Part shown: positions 55,467 to 63,884 of the stretch, one piece after another | How the letters are laid out: every line of letters begins with the position of its first letter | Numbering within the stretch: the stretch's first letter is position 1 | Source of the DNA: Bacillota bacterium | GTDB taxonomy: Bacteria > Bacillota > Clostridia > Lachnospirales > Lachnospiraceae | Length of the DNA stretch: 64,000 nucleotides | Direction of reading: 5' to 3' | Assembly (NCBI GenBank): GCA_023434365.1 | Contig: JAEYSV010000008.1 | Coordinates: 1 to 64,000, forward strand | Made by a program: the position numbers and the translations under genes | The notes under the pieces: model-generated | Told to the model about the DNA's origin: nothing | Seen by the model: the letters and a program-made list of their open reading frames with translations, nothing else | The model's database searches: none

Positions 55467-56396
55467 ATGAAAAAAATGAGGTTATTTTGTATTATTATTA
55501 TTTTGGGATTAGTGGGATGTGATAAAGCAGGCACTCTGAATCAAACGCAATTAACACTAATGCCGACATTGAATGAATTAATATCAAAGAAAACTGAGAA
55601 TAATTCCGAAATTAATGAGTTACTAGAGGAATATCCTAAAGAAGATATAAAGGGAGCATATATTAATTACATAAACTATAATCGATGGTATCTGCCTCAG
55701 GATCCATCTTCTGAGGATGTGATAAGGACGGGAGATCAATTAGACTTCACTATCGTATACGTAACAGATGAGGAAAAAAGCAAGTCAGAAGATTATATGA
55801 TTGGTATCATGGAACGTGAGAATGGTAAGTATACTCGATTTATAGAAGTTGTAAAATCAAAAGACGGAACCATTCATATGGGTGGTTTAAATGGTATGCC
55901 AGAGAAGAACGGTTATATTGACATTAATGGCGATGGCAGAGTGGATACCATACAGGAAATTGAGTCTTTGCTAATTGAAGTGCCAGAAGCCTTTAAACCA
56001 AATCAAACTGTTATTAAGGCTGAGTTGTTTGAGGAATTTAAGGCAAAGGCAACTGAATATATCACTGATTATTTTACGAAGGAAAATTATGATTTTGCCA
56101 ATGCAAAAGTGTATGTCAGTAAAGTAACGGAAGCATTTGATCAATATGATATATTTACCGGCTATGATGCTGAAGTGCTAATTGAACTAGATGGCCATAA
56201 AATGATAATTGGATATCTTTACTACTATAAAAATAAAGAGGGTAATTATAACATTGTTTTTGGTAGAGACCCAGAACCAGCATATGATTATATGAATCTA
56301 CCAGAAGACCCAACCACTGTTGCAGAAGACCTATTAAATACTAGAAAATCAAGGTTTATAGAAGATGCAATCATAAACTTTACTATTGGCCAATAA
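55467..56396 (+). CDS. Lipoprotein with a calcium-binding-like (dockerin/EF-hand) loop
   Basis: 309 residues. Type II signal peptide ending in LVGC (Cys18). Around residue 150 is DINGDGRVDTIQE, a canonical DxNxDGxxD calcium loop as in dockerins and EF-hands. The rest is an extracellular domain of unknown family. It sits between the two duplicated paralogues and so was not part of the duplicated unit. Confidence 0.7.
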   Translation: MKKMRLFCIIIILGLVGCDKAGTLNQTQLTLMPTLNELISKKTENNSEINELLEEYPKEDIKGAYINYINYNRWYLPQDPSSEDVIRTGDQLDFTIVYVTDEEKSKSEDYMIGIMERENGKYTRFIEVVKSKDGTIHMGGLNGMPEKNGYIDINGDGRVDTIQEIESLLIEVPEAFKPNQTVIKAELFEEFKAKATEYITDYFTKENYDFANAKVYVSKVTEAFDQYDIFTGYDAEVLIELDGHKMIIGYLYYYKNKEGNYNIVFGRDPEPAYDYMNLPEDPTTVAEDLLNTRKSRFIEDAIINFTIGQ

Positions 56397-56573
56397 AAAG
56401 AGCATTCCCTAACTTTCACTTCACAAACGCCCGCATATTCGAGACATTCCAGCGTATAGTAAAGTAAAAATCCCTGTTATATTTAGACGGAAACGGGTGA
56501 GTACTATATAATGAAAAGATAAATATGTTTTGGCCAGTGTAAAAATGTGAAATGAATAATCTTACTTGACTCA

Positions 56574-56609
56574 CGGACTACTAGGCTAATGTTTTTGTAG
56601 TCCGTTTTT
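56574..56609 (+). terminator. Terminator in duplicated segment B
   Basis: CGGACTAC (56574-56581) with GTAGTCCG (56597-56604) and a T-run (TTTTT); it would end the 55467-56396 lipoprotein transcript. Confidence 0.75.
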
Positions 56610-56759
56610 GTATATGCACGAATTACTTTTTTTTGAATAGACACGACTCTCGATTTGGGATCACCTTTATGGTAAAAATTTTTATAATAGTCAATGTGTT
56701 TATTATGCAATTGGTATGTAAGATACTGTAGATATATCGGTATATTGGAGGGAAGTAAG

Positions 56760-57197
56760 ATGAAGAAGGTAACAACTCGTATCATGCAAAGTGTTATTAC
56801 AGCATTATTTATTGGGTTAATTGTAATAATTACCTTAAAGGTGCTTAATGGTAATAGTTTCAATAAAACAAGTGATTTTGAGGAAAAGAATACAGAAATT
56901 TATTACTCAGAAATAGATATGGGCTGGTATCGAGTAGTTTTAAGGGTGGGATTAACTGAAACAACATCAGTAAATGGTAGATACAATAGAGCTAATGGAG
57001 ATCAGTTGACTTTCCATTGGTGGTATCAGACTAATACAGGAAAATGGGCAGAGAAAAAAGGAGAGCAAACATCAAGCTATGTCTATCCGAATGTGTATGC
57101 TGTAAATAATCCATACACTACATCCTGGTCACCATCCTTTACTAGTTTATGTAAATACTTTAGTGTAGTAAGTGCAAATCCAATCCGTAAACCATGA
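56760..57197 (+). CDS. Small membrane-anchored protein, present only in duplication copy B
   Basis: About 145 residues. Membrane helix near 10-28, then an extracytoplasmic domain with several Trp/Tyr residues (WYRVVLRVGL, DQLTFHWWYQ) typical of small bacterial exoproteins such as lactococcin-972-like bacteriocins. Such a resemblance is only suggestive. Its last codons overlap the segment shared with copy A. ATG at 56760 after TGGAGGGAAG. Confidence 0.55.
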   Translation: MKKVTTRIMQSVITALFIGLIVIITLKVLNGNSFNKTSDFEEKNTEIYYSEIDMGWYRVVLRVGLTETTSVNGRYNRANGDQLTFHWWYQTNTGKWAEKKGEQTSSYVYPNVYAVNNPYTTSWSPSFTSLCKYFSVVSANPIRKP

Positions 57198-57213
57198 TGA
57201 AGGGAGATTGAAC

Positions 57214-58140
57214 ATGAAAAAAGTATCACATATTATAGTTGGATTATTAACCATAGTTTTTATTGCACTAGCAATGCTTAGCATAATTTATCTTGTACAA
57301 CAAAAGGCTGAGAGTTCATCAAAACAAATAAATAATGATAATAACAATATACCATCAGAGTCACCTTATGCCGTAACAGAGATACCAACCAGTAAGCCAA
57401 CTAAAACAAAGATACCAAAAAAAATAAAAAAGGTTCAGCCAATCTGGGATGAAGAGACCGGTGAGTATAAACCGTTTGATGATTATCTTAGCTATATAGA
57501 AAGTACTAAAACATCATGGAATGATAAAGTACGACCAGATGCATCTATTTACCTTGAAGAAGAATTATACAATTTTGAAGATATTGTTTTTAATTTAGAT
57601 ACAGGACGTAGTCCGAGAAATGAATTCTACCTAAGAAATGGAAAAATGGAAAAGGTCTTAAGAGGCTTACCAACAACAGCTATAGGCGTAAATAAAGACA
57701 AAACATACATTTATCTAATGTATGACACAGAGACAGGAACTAGGCTATTTTTATTTTACTCGAAAGAAAAGCATAATTATCGGTTTATGGATGGATTTCC
57801 TGTTAAAATGAGCACAAAGCGTTCATATTCCGATTACAAGCACCTAAAATCAGGCGATTTGTATGAGGAGGTGCTAAAACTTGAACCTGCAGTATCTCCT
57901 CAATTTGAGGAATTGTGGAATCAAGCATCATTAAAAGATATAGATAACGCAACCAAGAAAGGCATGGCTCCAACTACCATACATATATTAACAGACGGCG
58001 TACTTAAGATTGATTATAAACGAAATGCAGAGAATAAATACGAAATCACCAATCTCATCTATGCAGAAGATTATGTATTAGATGGTTTGGATGGGAAAAC
58101 CTGTTACCAGATTCATCCGGATGATTTTGTAGAAGAATAA
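57214..58140 (+). CDS. Secreted/membrane-anchored protein of unknown function, paralogue B
   Basis: About 308 residues, same layout as paralogue A: membrane helix, Thr/Pro/Lys-rich linker (here KIPKKIKK), extracytoplasmic domain. Start MKKVSHII at 57214, 16 bp after the stop of the preceding small gene, so the pair may be coupled. The two copies differ mostly in the linker and at some surface positions, suggesting functional divergence rather than a fresh copy. Confidence 0.7.
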   Translation: MKKVSHIIVGLLTIVFIALAMLSIIYLVQQKAESSSKQINNDNNNIPSESPYAVTEIPTSKPTKTKIPKKIKKVQPIWDEETGEYKPFDDYLSYIESTKTSWNDKVRPDASIYLEEELYNFEDIVFNLDTGRSPRNEFYLRNGKMEKVLRGLPTTAIGVNKDKTYIYLMYDTETGTRLFLFYSKEKHNYRFMDGFPVKMSTKRSYSDYKHLKSGDLYEEVLKLEPAVSPQFEELWNQASLKDIDNATKKGMAPTTIHILTDGVLKIDYKRNAENKYEITNLIYAEDYVLDGLDGKTCYQIHPDDFVEE

Positions 58141-58192
58141 CTCATAGTCAGATTTGTCCAGTGAAGAGAAAGTTAGGGAATAATAAAATTGT

Positions 58193-58223
58193 GAAAGCCT
58201 TATTTTATGGGCTTTCTTTTTTT
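58193..58223 (+). terminator. Terminator after paralogue B
   Basis: GAAAGCC (58193-58199) pairs with GGCTTTC (58210-58216), followed by TTTTTTT. Confidence 0.85.
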
Positions 58224-58310
58224 GCCCAATTGATTCCCTAACATTCGTTTCATTTTTGTTCTATGGACAATTTTGCAATTATTCGTAAATTGAATTCAAT
58301 AATAGAACAC

Positions 58311-58352
58311 ACCCAACTATTCGCGAAACGCAAGTTTAACGAATAGTTGGGT
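58311..58352 (-). terminator. Terminator of the SnoaL-like gene
   Basis: A 13-bp perfect stem ACCCAACTATTCG (58311-58323) with its complement at 58340-58352, immediately after the minus-strand stop at 58359. Confidence 0.7.
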
Positions 58353-58358
58353 ACTATT

Positions 58359-58712
58359 TTATTCAATAGGCAAGTTATGCTGTCTTAAAAAAGTCAATTT
58401 ATCCCTGTAGCCTCTTTGAAACACTATTTTATTATTTTCTATTTGTAAAAACCCACATCCTCTTAACCCTAACGGGTCATGCCATTCTAGTATGGCCCAT
58501 TGTCCATCTTCAAAAACATTTTCAACAATACAAACCATTTTTGCACTAGAAAACTCTTGTTCAAACATTTGCTTTATTGCCTTTTTCCCAATCACGGGCT
58601 CATTGGCAACCTGATGGTTTATTGCATTATCAGCACATAATTCTGAAATAATTTCTGCATCTGCATTATTAAATGCTTCAATCCGCTGGTTCAGTATTTC
58701 TTTTGGCTTCAT
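58359..58712 (-). CDS. SnoaL-like/NTF2-fold protein
   Basis: 117 residues with the cone-shaped NTF2/SnoaL fold pattern: helix-rich start (RIEAFNNADAEIISELCADNAINH), then strands ending with GFLQIENNKIVFQRGYRD. Such proteins are small enzymes or ligand-binding proteins; catalytic residues cannot be assigned. GGAGG precedes the ATG. Confidence 0.75.
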   Translation of the reverse strand: MKPKEILNQRIEAFNNADAEIISELCADNAINHQVANEPVIGKKAIKQMFEQEFSSAKMVCIVENVFEDGQWAILEWHDPLGLRGCGFLQIENNKIVFQRGYRDKLTFLRQHNLPIE

Positions 58713-58761
58713 AATTTTCCTCCTCGTATGTAGTTTTTTTGTTATTAAAATTATACAACTA

Positions 58762-58917
58762 TGTACATATATTCTTATATTATCATTAGGCCCAAGAACC
58801 TGTACAGATATTCAAATATTTTACTAGATACAAGAACCTGTTCGTATATTCCTATATTATAACTACTTCTGAAAACCTGTATATATATTCCATAATTATA
58901 GCATATCGATAAAAACA
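58762..58917. repeat. Imperfect tandem repeat, 4 units of about 39 bp
   Basis: Each unit runs from TGTACATATATTC or a variant to AAGAACC; units begin at 58762, 58801, 58839 and 58878. It lies upstream of the SnoaL-like gene. No gene lies in the 58713-58930 gap. Confidence 0.6.
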
Positions 58918-58932
58918 TATCAATTTTTACCT

Positions 58933-58971
58933 ATGAAAAAGTCTCGCGTTTTCTCAAACGAAAGACTTTTT
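58933..58971 (-). terminator. Terminator of the HIT gene
   Basis: TATGAAAAAGTCT and its complement enclose a second stem CGTTT/AAACG; the long hairpin follows the minus-strand HIT gene, with flanking T-rich sequence on both sides. Confidence 0.7.
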
Positions 58972-59018
58972 CATAATTATAGTATTATAAACCGCTTTAT
59001 AAAAGCGATATTATTAAT

Positions 59019-59438
59019 TTATAGATTTTCTTTGATTTTAGCAATGATCTCAGCATATTCTGCTTCTGTCAAATATGTTTTCTGGGGATTCATCTGGAAG
59101 GTTCCTCCCCATTCGTCGCCACCTTCATATTTTGGAACCAGATGCATGTGTAGATGACAACCGGTATCACCATAAGCACCATAATTTATCTTACCTGGCT
59201 TAAATGCCTTATGAATTGCATTTGCTGCACGACATACATCTGCAATAAATGCGTTTCTTTCTTCCTCAGTAATGTCTATCATTTCACTTACATGATCTTT
59301 GTAAGCTACAATACATCTACCTAGTTTACTTTGTTCTTTGAACAGAATTAATTCACTTACTTCGAGCTGGCCAATTAATATTCCAAATTTGTCAAGAATT
59401 TCGCCACCCATACAATATGCACAATTTTGGTCTTTCAT
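59019..59438 (-). CDS. HIT-family nucleotide-binding protein
   Basis: 139 residues. The histidine-triad motif HLHMHLV is present near the C-terminus, and the N-terminal CAYC motif suggests a zinc site as in Hint-type proteins. It likely hydrolyses nucleoside phosphoramidates or dinucleotides. The 5' region carries two palindromes (59571-59593 and 59615-59671). Confidence 0.9.
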   Translation of the reverse strand: MKDQNCAYCMGGEILDKFGILIGQLEVSELILFKEQSKLGRCIVAYKDHVSEMIDITEEERNAFIADVCRAANAIHKAFKPGKINYGAYGDTGCHLHMHLVPKYEGGDEWGGTFQMNPQKTYLTEAEYAEIIAKIKENL

Positions 59439-59570
59439 AATATATTCTAGTCTCCTTGCTTCTTTACTTCGTTCTAGGAAGTATTATTACCACAATTTTA
59501 TAATAAAGTCCAATTGTACAATGAAAAATCCGTGAATTCAATATTTAATTTGAATCTGACATACTGATAG

Positions 59571-59593
59571 TTTACATAATAATATTATGTAAA
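59571..59593. promoter_or_regulatory. Palindromic site TTTACATAAT-N3-ATTATGTAAA
   Basis: A 10-bp perfect inverted repeat upstream of the HIT gene; the TTTACATAA...TTATGTAAA core recurs inside the larger palindrome at 59615-59671. Two copies suggest binding sites for one protein. Confidence 0.5.
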
Positions 59594-59614
59594 TAAAAGA
59601 ATACAAATTAACTA

Positions 59615-59671
59615 AATAATAACGATAATTGTTTACATAATATTGTTATGTAAACAATTATCGTTATTATT
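59615..59671. promoter_or_regulatory. 57-bp perfect palindrome between recombinase and HIT genes
   Basis: Arms of 26 bp, 59615-59640 and 59646-59671, around a TATTG loop, with no mismatch; centre TTTACATAA-TATTG-TTATGTAAA. It may be a recombinase core site, an operator or a strong terminator for the recombinase gene. The rest of 59439-59736 has no gene. Confidence 0.75.
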
Positions 59672-59736
59672 CTGCCAAATTAGAGAAACCCTTTATCACC
59701 GAAATGATTTCCGATCAGAATTTGCAATGAGAGGTA

Positions 59737-60282
59737 TTATAAGATAAAATCATCCATTGCACGGTCCATAACATCCTGATTAATTCCTATGTATCGTAAT
59801 GTGACACTTGGTGAGGAATGATTAAATAATTCCTGTAATAAGGCAACGTCTTTTGTTTTTTGATAAAAATGATAACCGTAGGTTTTTCTAAGTGTATGAG
59901 TGCCAATCTCCTCCCGTAATCCAATATTAGCGGCAGCTTTATTTAGAATACGATAAGCCTGTACTCTTGTAATTGGTTGATTATGTCCTTTTTGAGAGGC
60001 AAATAGATAATCTTCCTCTTGCATGTCTTCAATGTACTCTTCTAGATCCTGACTAATTCCCGCAATTTTCAATCGTTTGATCTTACTTGTTTTCTTTTCT
60101 CTCAATGTGATATGCGTCTGATTTTTCACGTCTTTTACTTTCAGTGTCAGAATATCAGAGATTCGAAGTCCTGTGTTGATTCCAACCAGAAATAACATAT
60201 AATTACGAGAACCACTTCGTAATAACTCTCGTTTCATTGCATCTATTTTCTTTCGCTCTCTTATCGGTTGTACGTAATCCAT
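59737..60282 (-). CDS. Minimal tyrosine recombinase (catalytic domain only)
   Basis: 181 residues, short for an integrase: the N-terminal DNA-binding domain is largely missing. The catalytic set is complete: Arg in TGLRISDIL, Lys in the REKKTSK loop, HTLRKTYGY (HxxR), NHSSP with His, and RYIG with the nucleophilic Tyr. Similar small recombinases (FimB/FimE-type or integron-like) drive site-specific inversion. Palindromes flank it on both sides, making local inversion worth testing. ATG start with AGGAGT upstream. Confidence 0.85.
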   Translation of the reverse strand: MDYVQPIRERKKIDAMKRELLRSGSRNYMLFLVGINTGLRISDILTLKVKDVKNQTHITLREKKTSKIKRLKIAGISQDLEEYIEDMQEEDYLFASQKGHNQPITRVQAYRILNKAAANIGLREEIGTHTLRKTYGYHFYQKTKDVALLQELFNHSSPSVTLRYIGINQDVMDRAMDDFIL

Positions 60283-60424
60283 AGTAACTCCTATTTCTTG
60301 TTTTTTCTAAATGTAATAATGGCATTAATTATATTACATTAAAAGAACAATATCAATAAATTAAGTACATTATGAAGAACATGGTAGTTTCATGAATGTA
60401 TTTAGTCTCACTATGTTACCTAGA

Positions 60425-60452
60425 ATGTAACACAATACATATTGTGTTACAT
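60425..60452. promoter_or_regulatory. 28-bp palindrome upstream of the minimal recombinase
   Basis: ATGTAACACAATA (60425-60437) is followed by CA, then its complement (60440-60452). Perfect 13-bp arms. Candidate operator or recombination site. Confidence 0.6.
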
Positions 60453-60585
60453 CAGTTTCGTTATTACACGAGAATCTGACTGACAAAAAAACAGATAGTG
60501 ATATCCCCGGAGGGTTTTATTTCATAGGACGCAATTTCCTCGTATGAAATAAGAAAGAGTTTCGCTAGCGAAACTCTCCGCCTGC

Positions 60586-60663
60586 CCTTGCATCACGATT
60601 CACAAACAGAATTGTGCAAATTGACGAACTGTAATTTTAATAAGGGCTTTTGACGCCCTAATC
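60586..60663. repeat. Long-palindrome repeat element, copy 3 (partial)
   Basis: It matches 19384-19461 including the right 22-bp terminal repeat (60642-60663). To its left the element is replaced by other hairpins (TTATTTCATA/TATGAAATAA and AGAGTTTCGCTAGCGAAACT at 60557), so the copy is truncated or recombined. As in copy 1, CCTATATCATAA follows the right end. Confidence 0.75.
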
Positions 60664-60678
60664 CTATATCATAAAAAA

Positions 60679-60727
60679 AGACCAGAATAATCTGTCCTCA
60701 TAGTAAATGATCAGATTGTTCTGGTCT
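60679..60727 (-). terminator. Terminator hairpin 1 after the BlaI-type gene
   Basis: AGACCAGAA (60679-60687) pairs with TTCTGGTCT (60719-60727), inner stem AATCTG/CAGATT. Confidence 0.7.
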
Positions 60728-60736
60728 TCATAATAA

Positions 60737-60759
60737 AAAGACCGGATTAACCGATCTTT
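60737..60759 (-). terminator. Terminator hairpin 2 after the BlaI-type gene
   Basis: AAAGACCGG (60737-60745) pairs, with one mismatch-type wobble, with CCGATCTTT (60751-60759). It gives a second stop for the minus-strand gene ending at 60830. Confidence 0.65.
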
Positions 60760-60829
60760 CATAAATTTATGTAATTTGCTTGTATTATAGAGCTATAGTA
60801 TATCCCTAGGAATACTTAAGAAAAGTTTC

Positions 60830-61195
60830 TTAATATTTGCGTTCATTTACGATACGTTCTAGTTCCAGAATTTCTGGACCAGACATATCCTGATTCTTCA
60901 GAAAATCAATGAAAAATGTACACAAAGAACCATTATAGAATTTATTGATTAGCACACGCGTTTCAATGTTTTGTACCGCACGTTTTGTAATGGCTGCCTT
61001 ACAGATAAAACCAGGATCCTCACGTACCACCGCTCCCTTTTCAATAAGTCTCTTAATTACAGTGTAAGTGGTATTCTTTTCCCAACCAATATATTCTTTG
61101 ATAATTTTACTAATATCCTTTGCTGCTAAGGATTTATTGGACCAAAGCAACTCCATAATGTTTAGTTCGCCTTCATGTAACCTGATTTCTTTCAT
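60830..61195 (-). CDS. BlaI/MecI/CopY-family transcriptional repressor
   Basis: About 121 residues. The winged-helix signature is clear: HEGELNIMELLWSNKSLAAKDI and NTTYTVIKRLIEKG, then a dimerisation helix (FFIDFLKNQDMSGPEILELERIV). The partner sensor/protease (BlaR1/MecR1) is absent from the window. Start at the ATG at 61195 with GAGGTG 6 nt upstream; the first ATG at 61207 lacks one. Possible target sites: CTACTATTGTAG (61209-61220). Confidence 0.87.
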   Translation of the reverse strand: MKEIRLHEGELNIMELLWSNKSLAAKDISKIIKEYIGWEKNTTYTVIKRLIEKGAVVREDPGFICKAAITKRAVQNIETRVLINKFYNGSLCTFFIDFLKNQDMSGPEILELERIVNERKY

Positions 61196-61208
61196 CGGAC
61201 ACCTCATA

Positions 61209-61220
61209 CTACTATTGTAG
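61209..61220. promoter_or_regulatory. Possible BlaI-type operator (CTAC-N4-GTAG)
   Basis: The motif CTACTATTGTAG overlaps the promoter region of the BlaI-type gene; a second CTACAATGGTAG is at 61475-61486. BlaI family boxes are of the TACA-N3-TGTA sort, so this is tentative. The 61221-61538 gap holds no gene. Confidence 0.3.
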
Positions 61221-61538
61221 AATAATGCTATATGTATAATATTTGTTATAAATTAATACTAAAAAGTATGCAGATTTTATCAAATATAATTTTAATTTAT
61301 AAGTTATTACAGCATGCGTTAATAAGTATCTTGTATGCTCTTACTATGATTGTTTTTGATTATATCTAGCATATTTCTCAACTTTTTAAAAATATTCTAC
61401 AACGTTAGAACCTATATTTTATCGGCCTTTGCAAACGATATAAGAAATAAGCAAATCGTCAAAGTTCTAGGTCTCTACAATGGTAGATTTTTCTATACAA
61501 GATAATTCTACATGAATAGAACTAATTTGTCAATAAAT

Positions 61539-62780
61539 TTATATGCAAAAGGAAGCATACACCGGTACATATTTTACGTTCTTTTGTTTTGAGAAATTCT
61601 TTAATGATATTTTTATGGACTCATTTACCTGGTATTGTTCCTTAAAAATGCTAACAGCTTTTGACCTGGTAGAATCATTTTGAAAAACCTCGATTGGTTT
61701 ATAGTACTCTCCTGCTTTTAGTACAAAAGAAATAGATGCTAAAGAACCCGAATCCCAGTAGAATAACTCGTGATAATGATTATGTAATGTTTGAGCAATA
61801 TAGTTTTCAATTAATCCCTTGTAAAATTCACTCTCCAGATCAACTACTGAATTCGGAAACGAAACCTTTGCCTTTGACAGAAGTAATCCCGTATCAAAGA
61901 GATATATTTTTTCCGATTTTTGATTGGTAAGATGCGGACAACGATAAATAATATCACAGTTCGCTAGGGTTGTTAATGCTTCTTGAAACTGAGCTCTTGT
62001 ACAACCTTTTCGTATTAAAATGTACTGAAATTTCTTGTTCTTTTTTGCAAGCTGCACGTCAATGGTATCAATTAATTGACAGATTTTAATGTATTCACTT
62101 TCGCTTACCAGTGATTTTAAGGTGCCGACGATATAGCTAAACAATATTTTATGCTTTTCAGATACATTGAGTGGTGAATTTAGAGCAAAATATTCATTTA
62201 GTGCAGCGGGCATTCCGCCAGTAATCAAATATTCATAGAATAAGTTTAAGATATCCTGATGCACAATATCTGGAATTGGATGATTACTATAATAATGCTC
62301 CTTAATCACACTGATATACCAGACATTTGAGCTTGCCTCTAAGAACTCTTCAAAGTCTAGCGGTGATAAGCGAATGAGGTCGTATCCACAACGCTCCGAT
62401 GAGGAAGGCTGATACTGACTATAACTGCTGATTAATATGAAATGATAGTTATCATACTGCAATGTATTTGTTTGTAATAATAATAGAATCGATTCACATA
62501 GATCAAATTCATCAAGGATTATCAATGTATGACAATCTGTTTCTAGATGAAAGTAGGCATTGATTCGATTAATATTGTCATGAATTGATTTGGATTCAAA
62601 TAATTCTTTAATTGCTGGATTAACTTCGAAATTAATATAGACTTTATTCCCAGAGTATTCTTTTAGAAATTCGAAAGCAAGATATGTTTTCCCTACCCCC
62701 TTTGGTCCTGCAATCAGTAAAGGGGTAGAGTAATTTTGTTCGTACCAATCTTCTATTTGCTTTAGTGCTTTTCTTTTCAT
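61539..62780 (-). CDS. AAA-family ATPase with DUF4143-like C-terminal region
   Basis: About 413 residues. Walker A GPKGVGKTY near residue 30 and Walker B LIILDEFD, then a sensor-like SSYSQYQP. The C-terminal region (FYKGLIENYIAQTL) followed by Asp and Glu-Lys-like residues (WDSGS, YYKPIEVFQ) resembles the DUF4143 nuclease-like fold of archaeal-type ATPases, which are common in bacteria and of unknown role, sometimes linked to mobile elements or toxins. Start at the ATG at 62780, 8 nt after GGAGG. Confidence 0.8.
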   Translation of the reverse strand: MKRKALKQIEDWYEQNYSTPLLIAGPKGVGKTYLAFEFLKEYSGNKVYINFEVNPAIKELFESKSIHDNINRINAYFHLETDCHTLIILDEFDLCESILLLLQTNTLQYDNYHFILISSYSQYQPSSSERCGYDLIRLSPLDFEEFLEASSNVWYISVIKEHYYSNHPIPDIVHQDILNLFYEYLITGGMPAALNEYFALNSPLNVSEKHKILFSYIVGTLKSLVSESEYIKICQLIDTIDVQLAKKNKKFQYILIRKGCTRAQFQEALTTLANCDIIYRCPHLTNQKSEKIYLFDTGLLLSKAKVSFPNSVVDLESEFYKGLIENYIAQTLHNHYHELFYWDSGSLASISFVLKAGEYYKPIEVFQNDSTRSKAVSIFKEQYQVNESIKISLKNFSKQKNVKYVPVYASFCI

Positions 62781-62927
62781 AATATGTCCTCCAAAGTCTA
62801 GATTCATATGACTAATAACAATGATAACGAGCCATATGAATATTCATAGGGGATCAAAGCGGATATTTACAATCTGCTTGCGCTACTTTATATAACCTTA
62901 TTACCATGTAACGGTATTAGGGTTAAC

Positions 62928-63875
62928 TTATGTCATCTTTCGAAATTTAGTCAGTAATTCTTGAAAATAGTCAGGAAGTGGAGCTTCAAATTCCATATAT
63001 TGTTTTGTAGTAGGATGAAGGAAGCCTAACACTTTCGCATGAAGTGTTTGTCCCTCTAATTTGTATTGCGTTTTAGCAGGTCCGTAGACATCGTCACCAA
63101 GCAAAGGATGGTGAATACTCGCCATATGAACTCGAATCTGATGAGTCCGACCTGTCTCTAATTGACATTCGATATAGGAGCATTTGTTCGTAAACTGTTC
63201 TAGAACTTTATAGTGAGTAGTTGCGGATTTGCCATTCTTCACATTGATTGCCATCTTCTTGCGGTCCACAGGATGTCTGCCAATGGAACCTTCTACCGTA
63301 CCCTCAATATCATGAAAGGTACCATGAACAATGGCGTGGTATCTGCGTGTTATCGTATGCTCTTTTAATTGTTCACTTAACGAAGCATGGCTACGATCAT
63401 TTTTTGCGACCACCAATACTCCGGTGGTATCTCGGTCAATTCGATGGACAATTCCCGGTCTTATCGTGCCATTAATGCCAGATAAATCATTTTTACAGTG
63501 ATAGAGTAATCCGTTGACTAATGTACCAGAATAATGACCAGGTGCAGGATGTACGACCATCCCTTTGGGTTTGTTAATTACAATCAGATCCGAATCTTCA
63601 TAGAGAATATCAAGATCTATTGGCTCTGGAGTAATGTTTAATTCCTCTGGCTCTGGCACCATTATAGTAATCAAATCATTGGTTGAGACCTTATAATTTG
63701 CCTTTGTTGTTTTCTCGTTCACCAACACCATCTGGTCTTTGATTAAACGTTGTATATATGAGCGGGAAAGTTGGTTACAGTTGTCACTGAGATAGCGGTC
63801 AATTCTAAGATTATTACTATCAATGTCAACGGTAAGTTCAATTAGTTCATCTAAGTCATCCTCTAGCAAGTTCAT
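62928..63875 (-). CDS. rluD: RluD-family 23S rRNA pseudouridine synthase
   Basis: 315 residues. N-terminal S4 RNA-binding domain (RIDRYLSDNCNQLSRSYIQRLIKDQMVLVN) followed by the catalytic domain with HRIDRDTTGVLVVAKN, where Asp of HRID is the nucleophile, and the GRTHQIRVHMASIHHPLLGD motif. It isomerises uridines in 23S rRNA. Only 9 bp separate it from lspA, the common lspA-rluD arrangement of Firmicutes. Confidence 0.95.
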   Translation of the reverse strand: MNLLEDDLDELIELTVDIDSNNLRIDRYLSDNCNQLSRSYIQRLIKDQMVLVNEKTTKANYKVSTNDLITIMVPEPEELNITPEPIDLDILYEDSDLIVINKPKGMVVHPAPGHYSGTLVNGLLYHCKNDLSGINGTIRPGIVHRIDRDTTGVLVVAKNDRSHASLSEQLKEHTITRRYHAIVHGTFHDIEGTVEGSIGRHPVDRKKMAINVKNGKSATTHYKVLEQFTNKCSYIECQLETGRTHQIRVHMASIHHPLLGDDVYGPAKTQYKLEGQTLHAKVLGFLHPTTKQYMEFEAPLPDYFQELLTKFRKMT

Positions 63876-63884
63876 AGGTACCTC

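Larger units (their letters stand above)
56547..58140 (+). repeat. Segmental duplication, copy B (with 496-bp extra segment)
   Basis: It matches copy A except for an inserted/retained segment at 56651-57146 that encodes most of a small membrane protein. The shared junction is just after GACACGACTCT. Confidence 0.85.
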
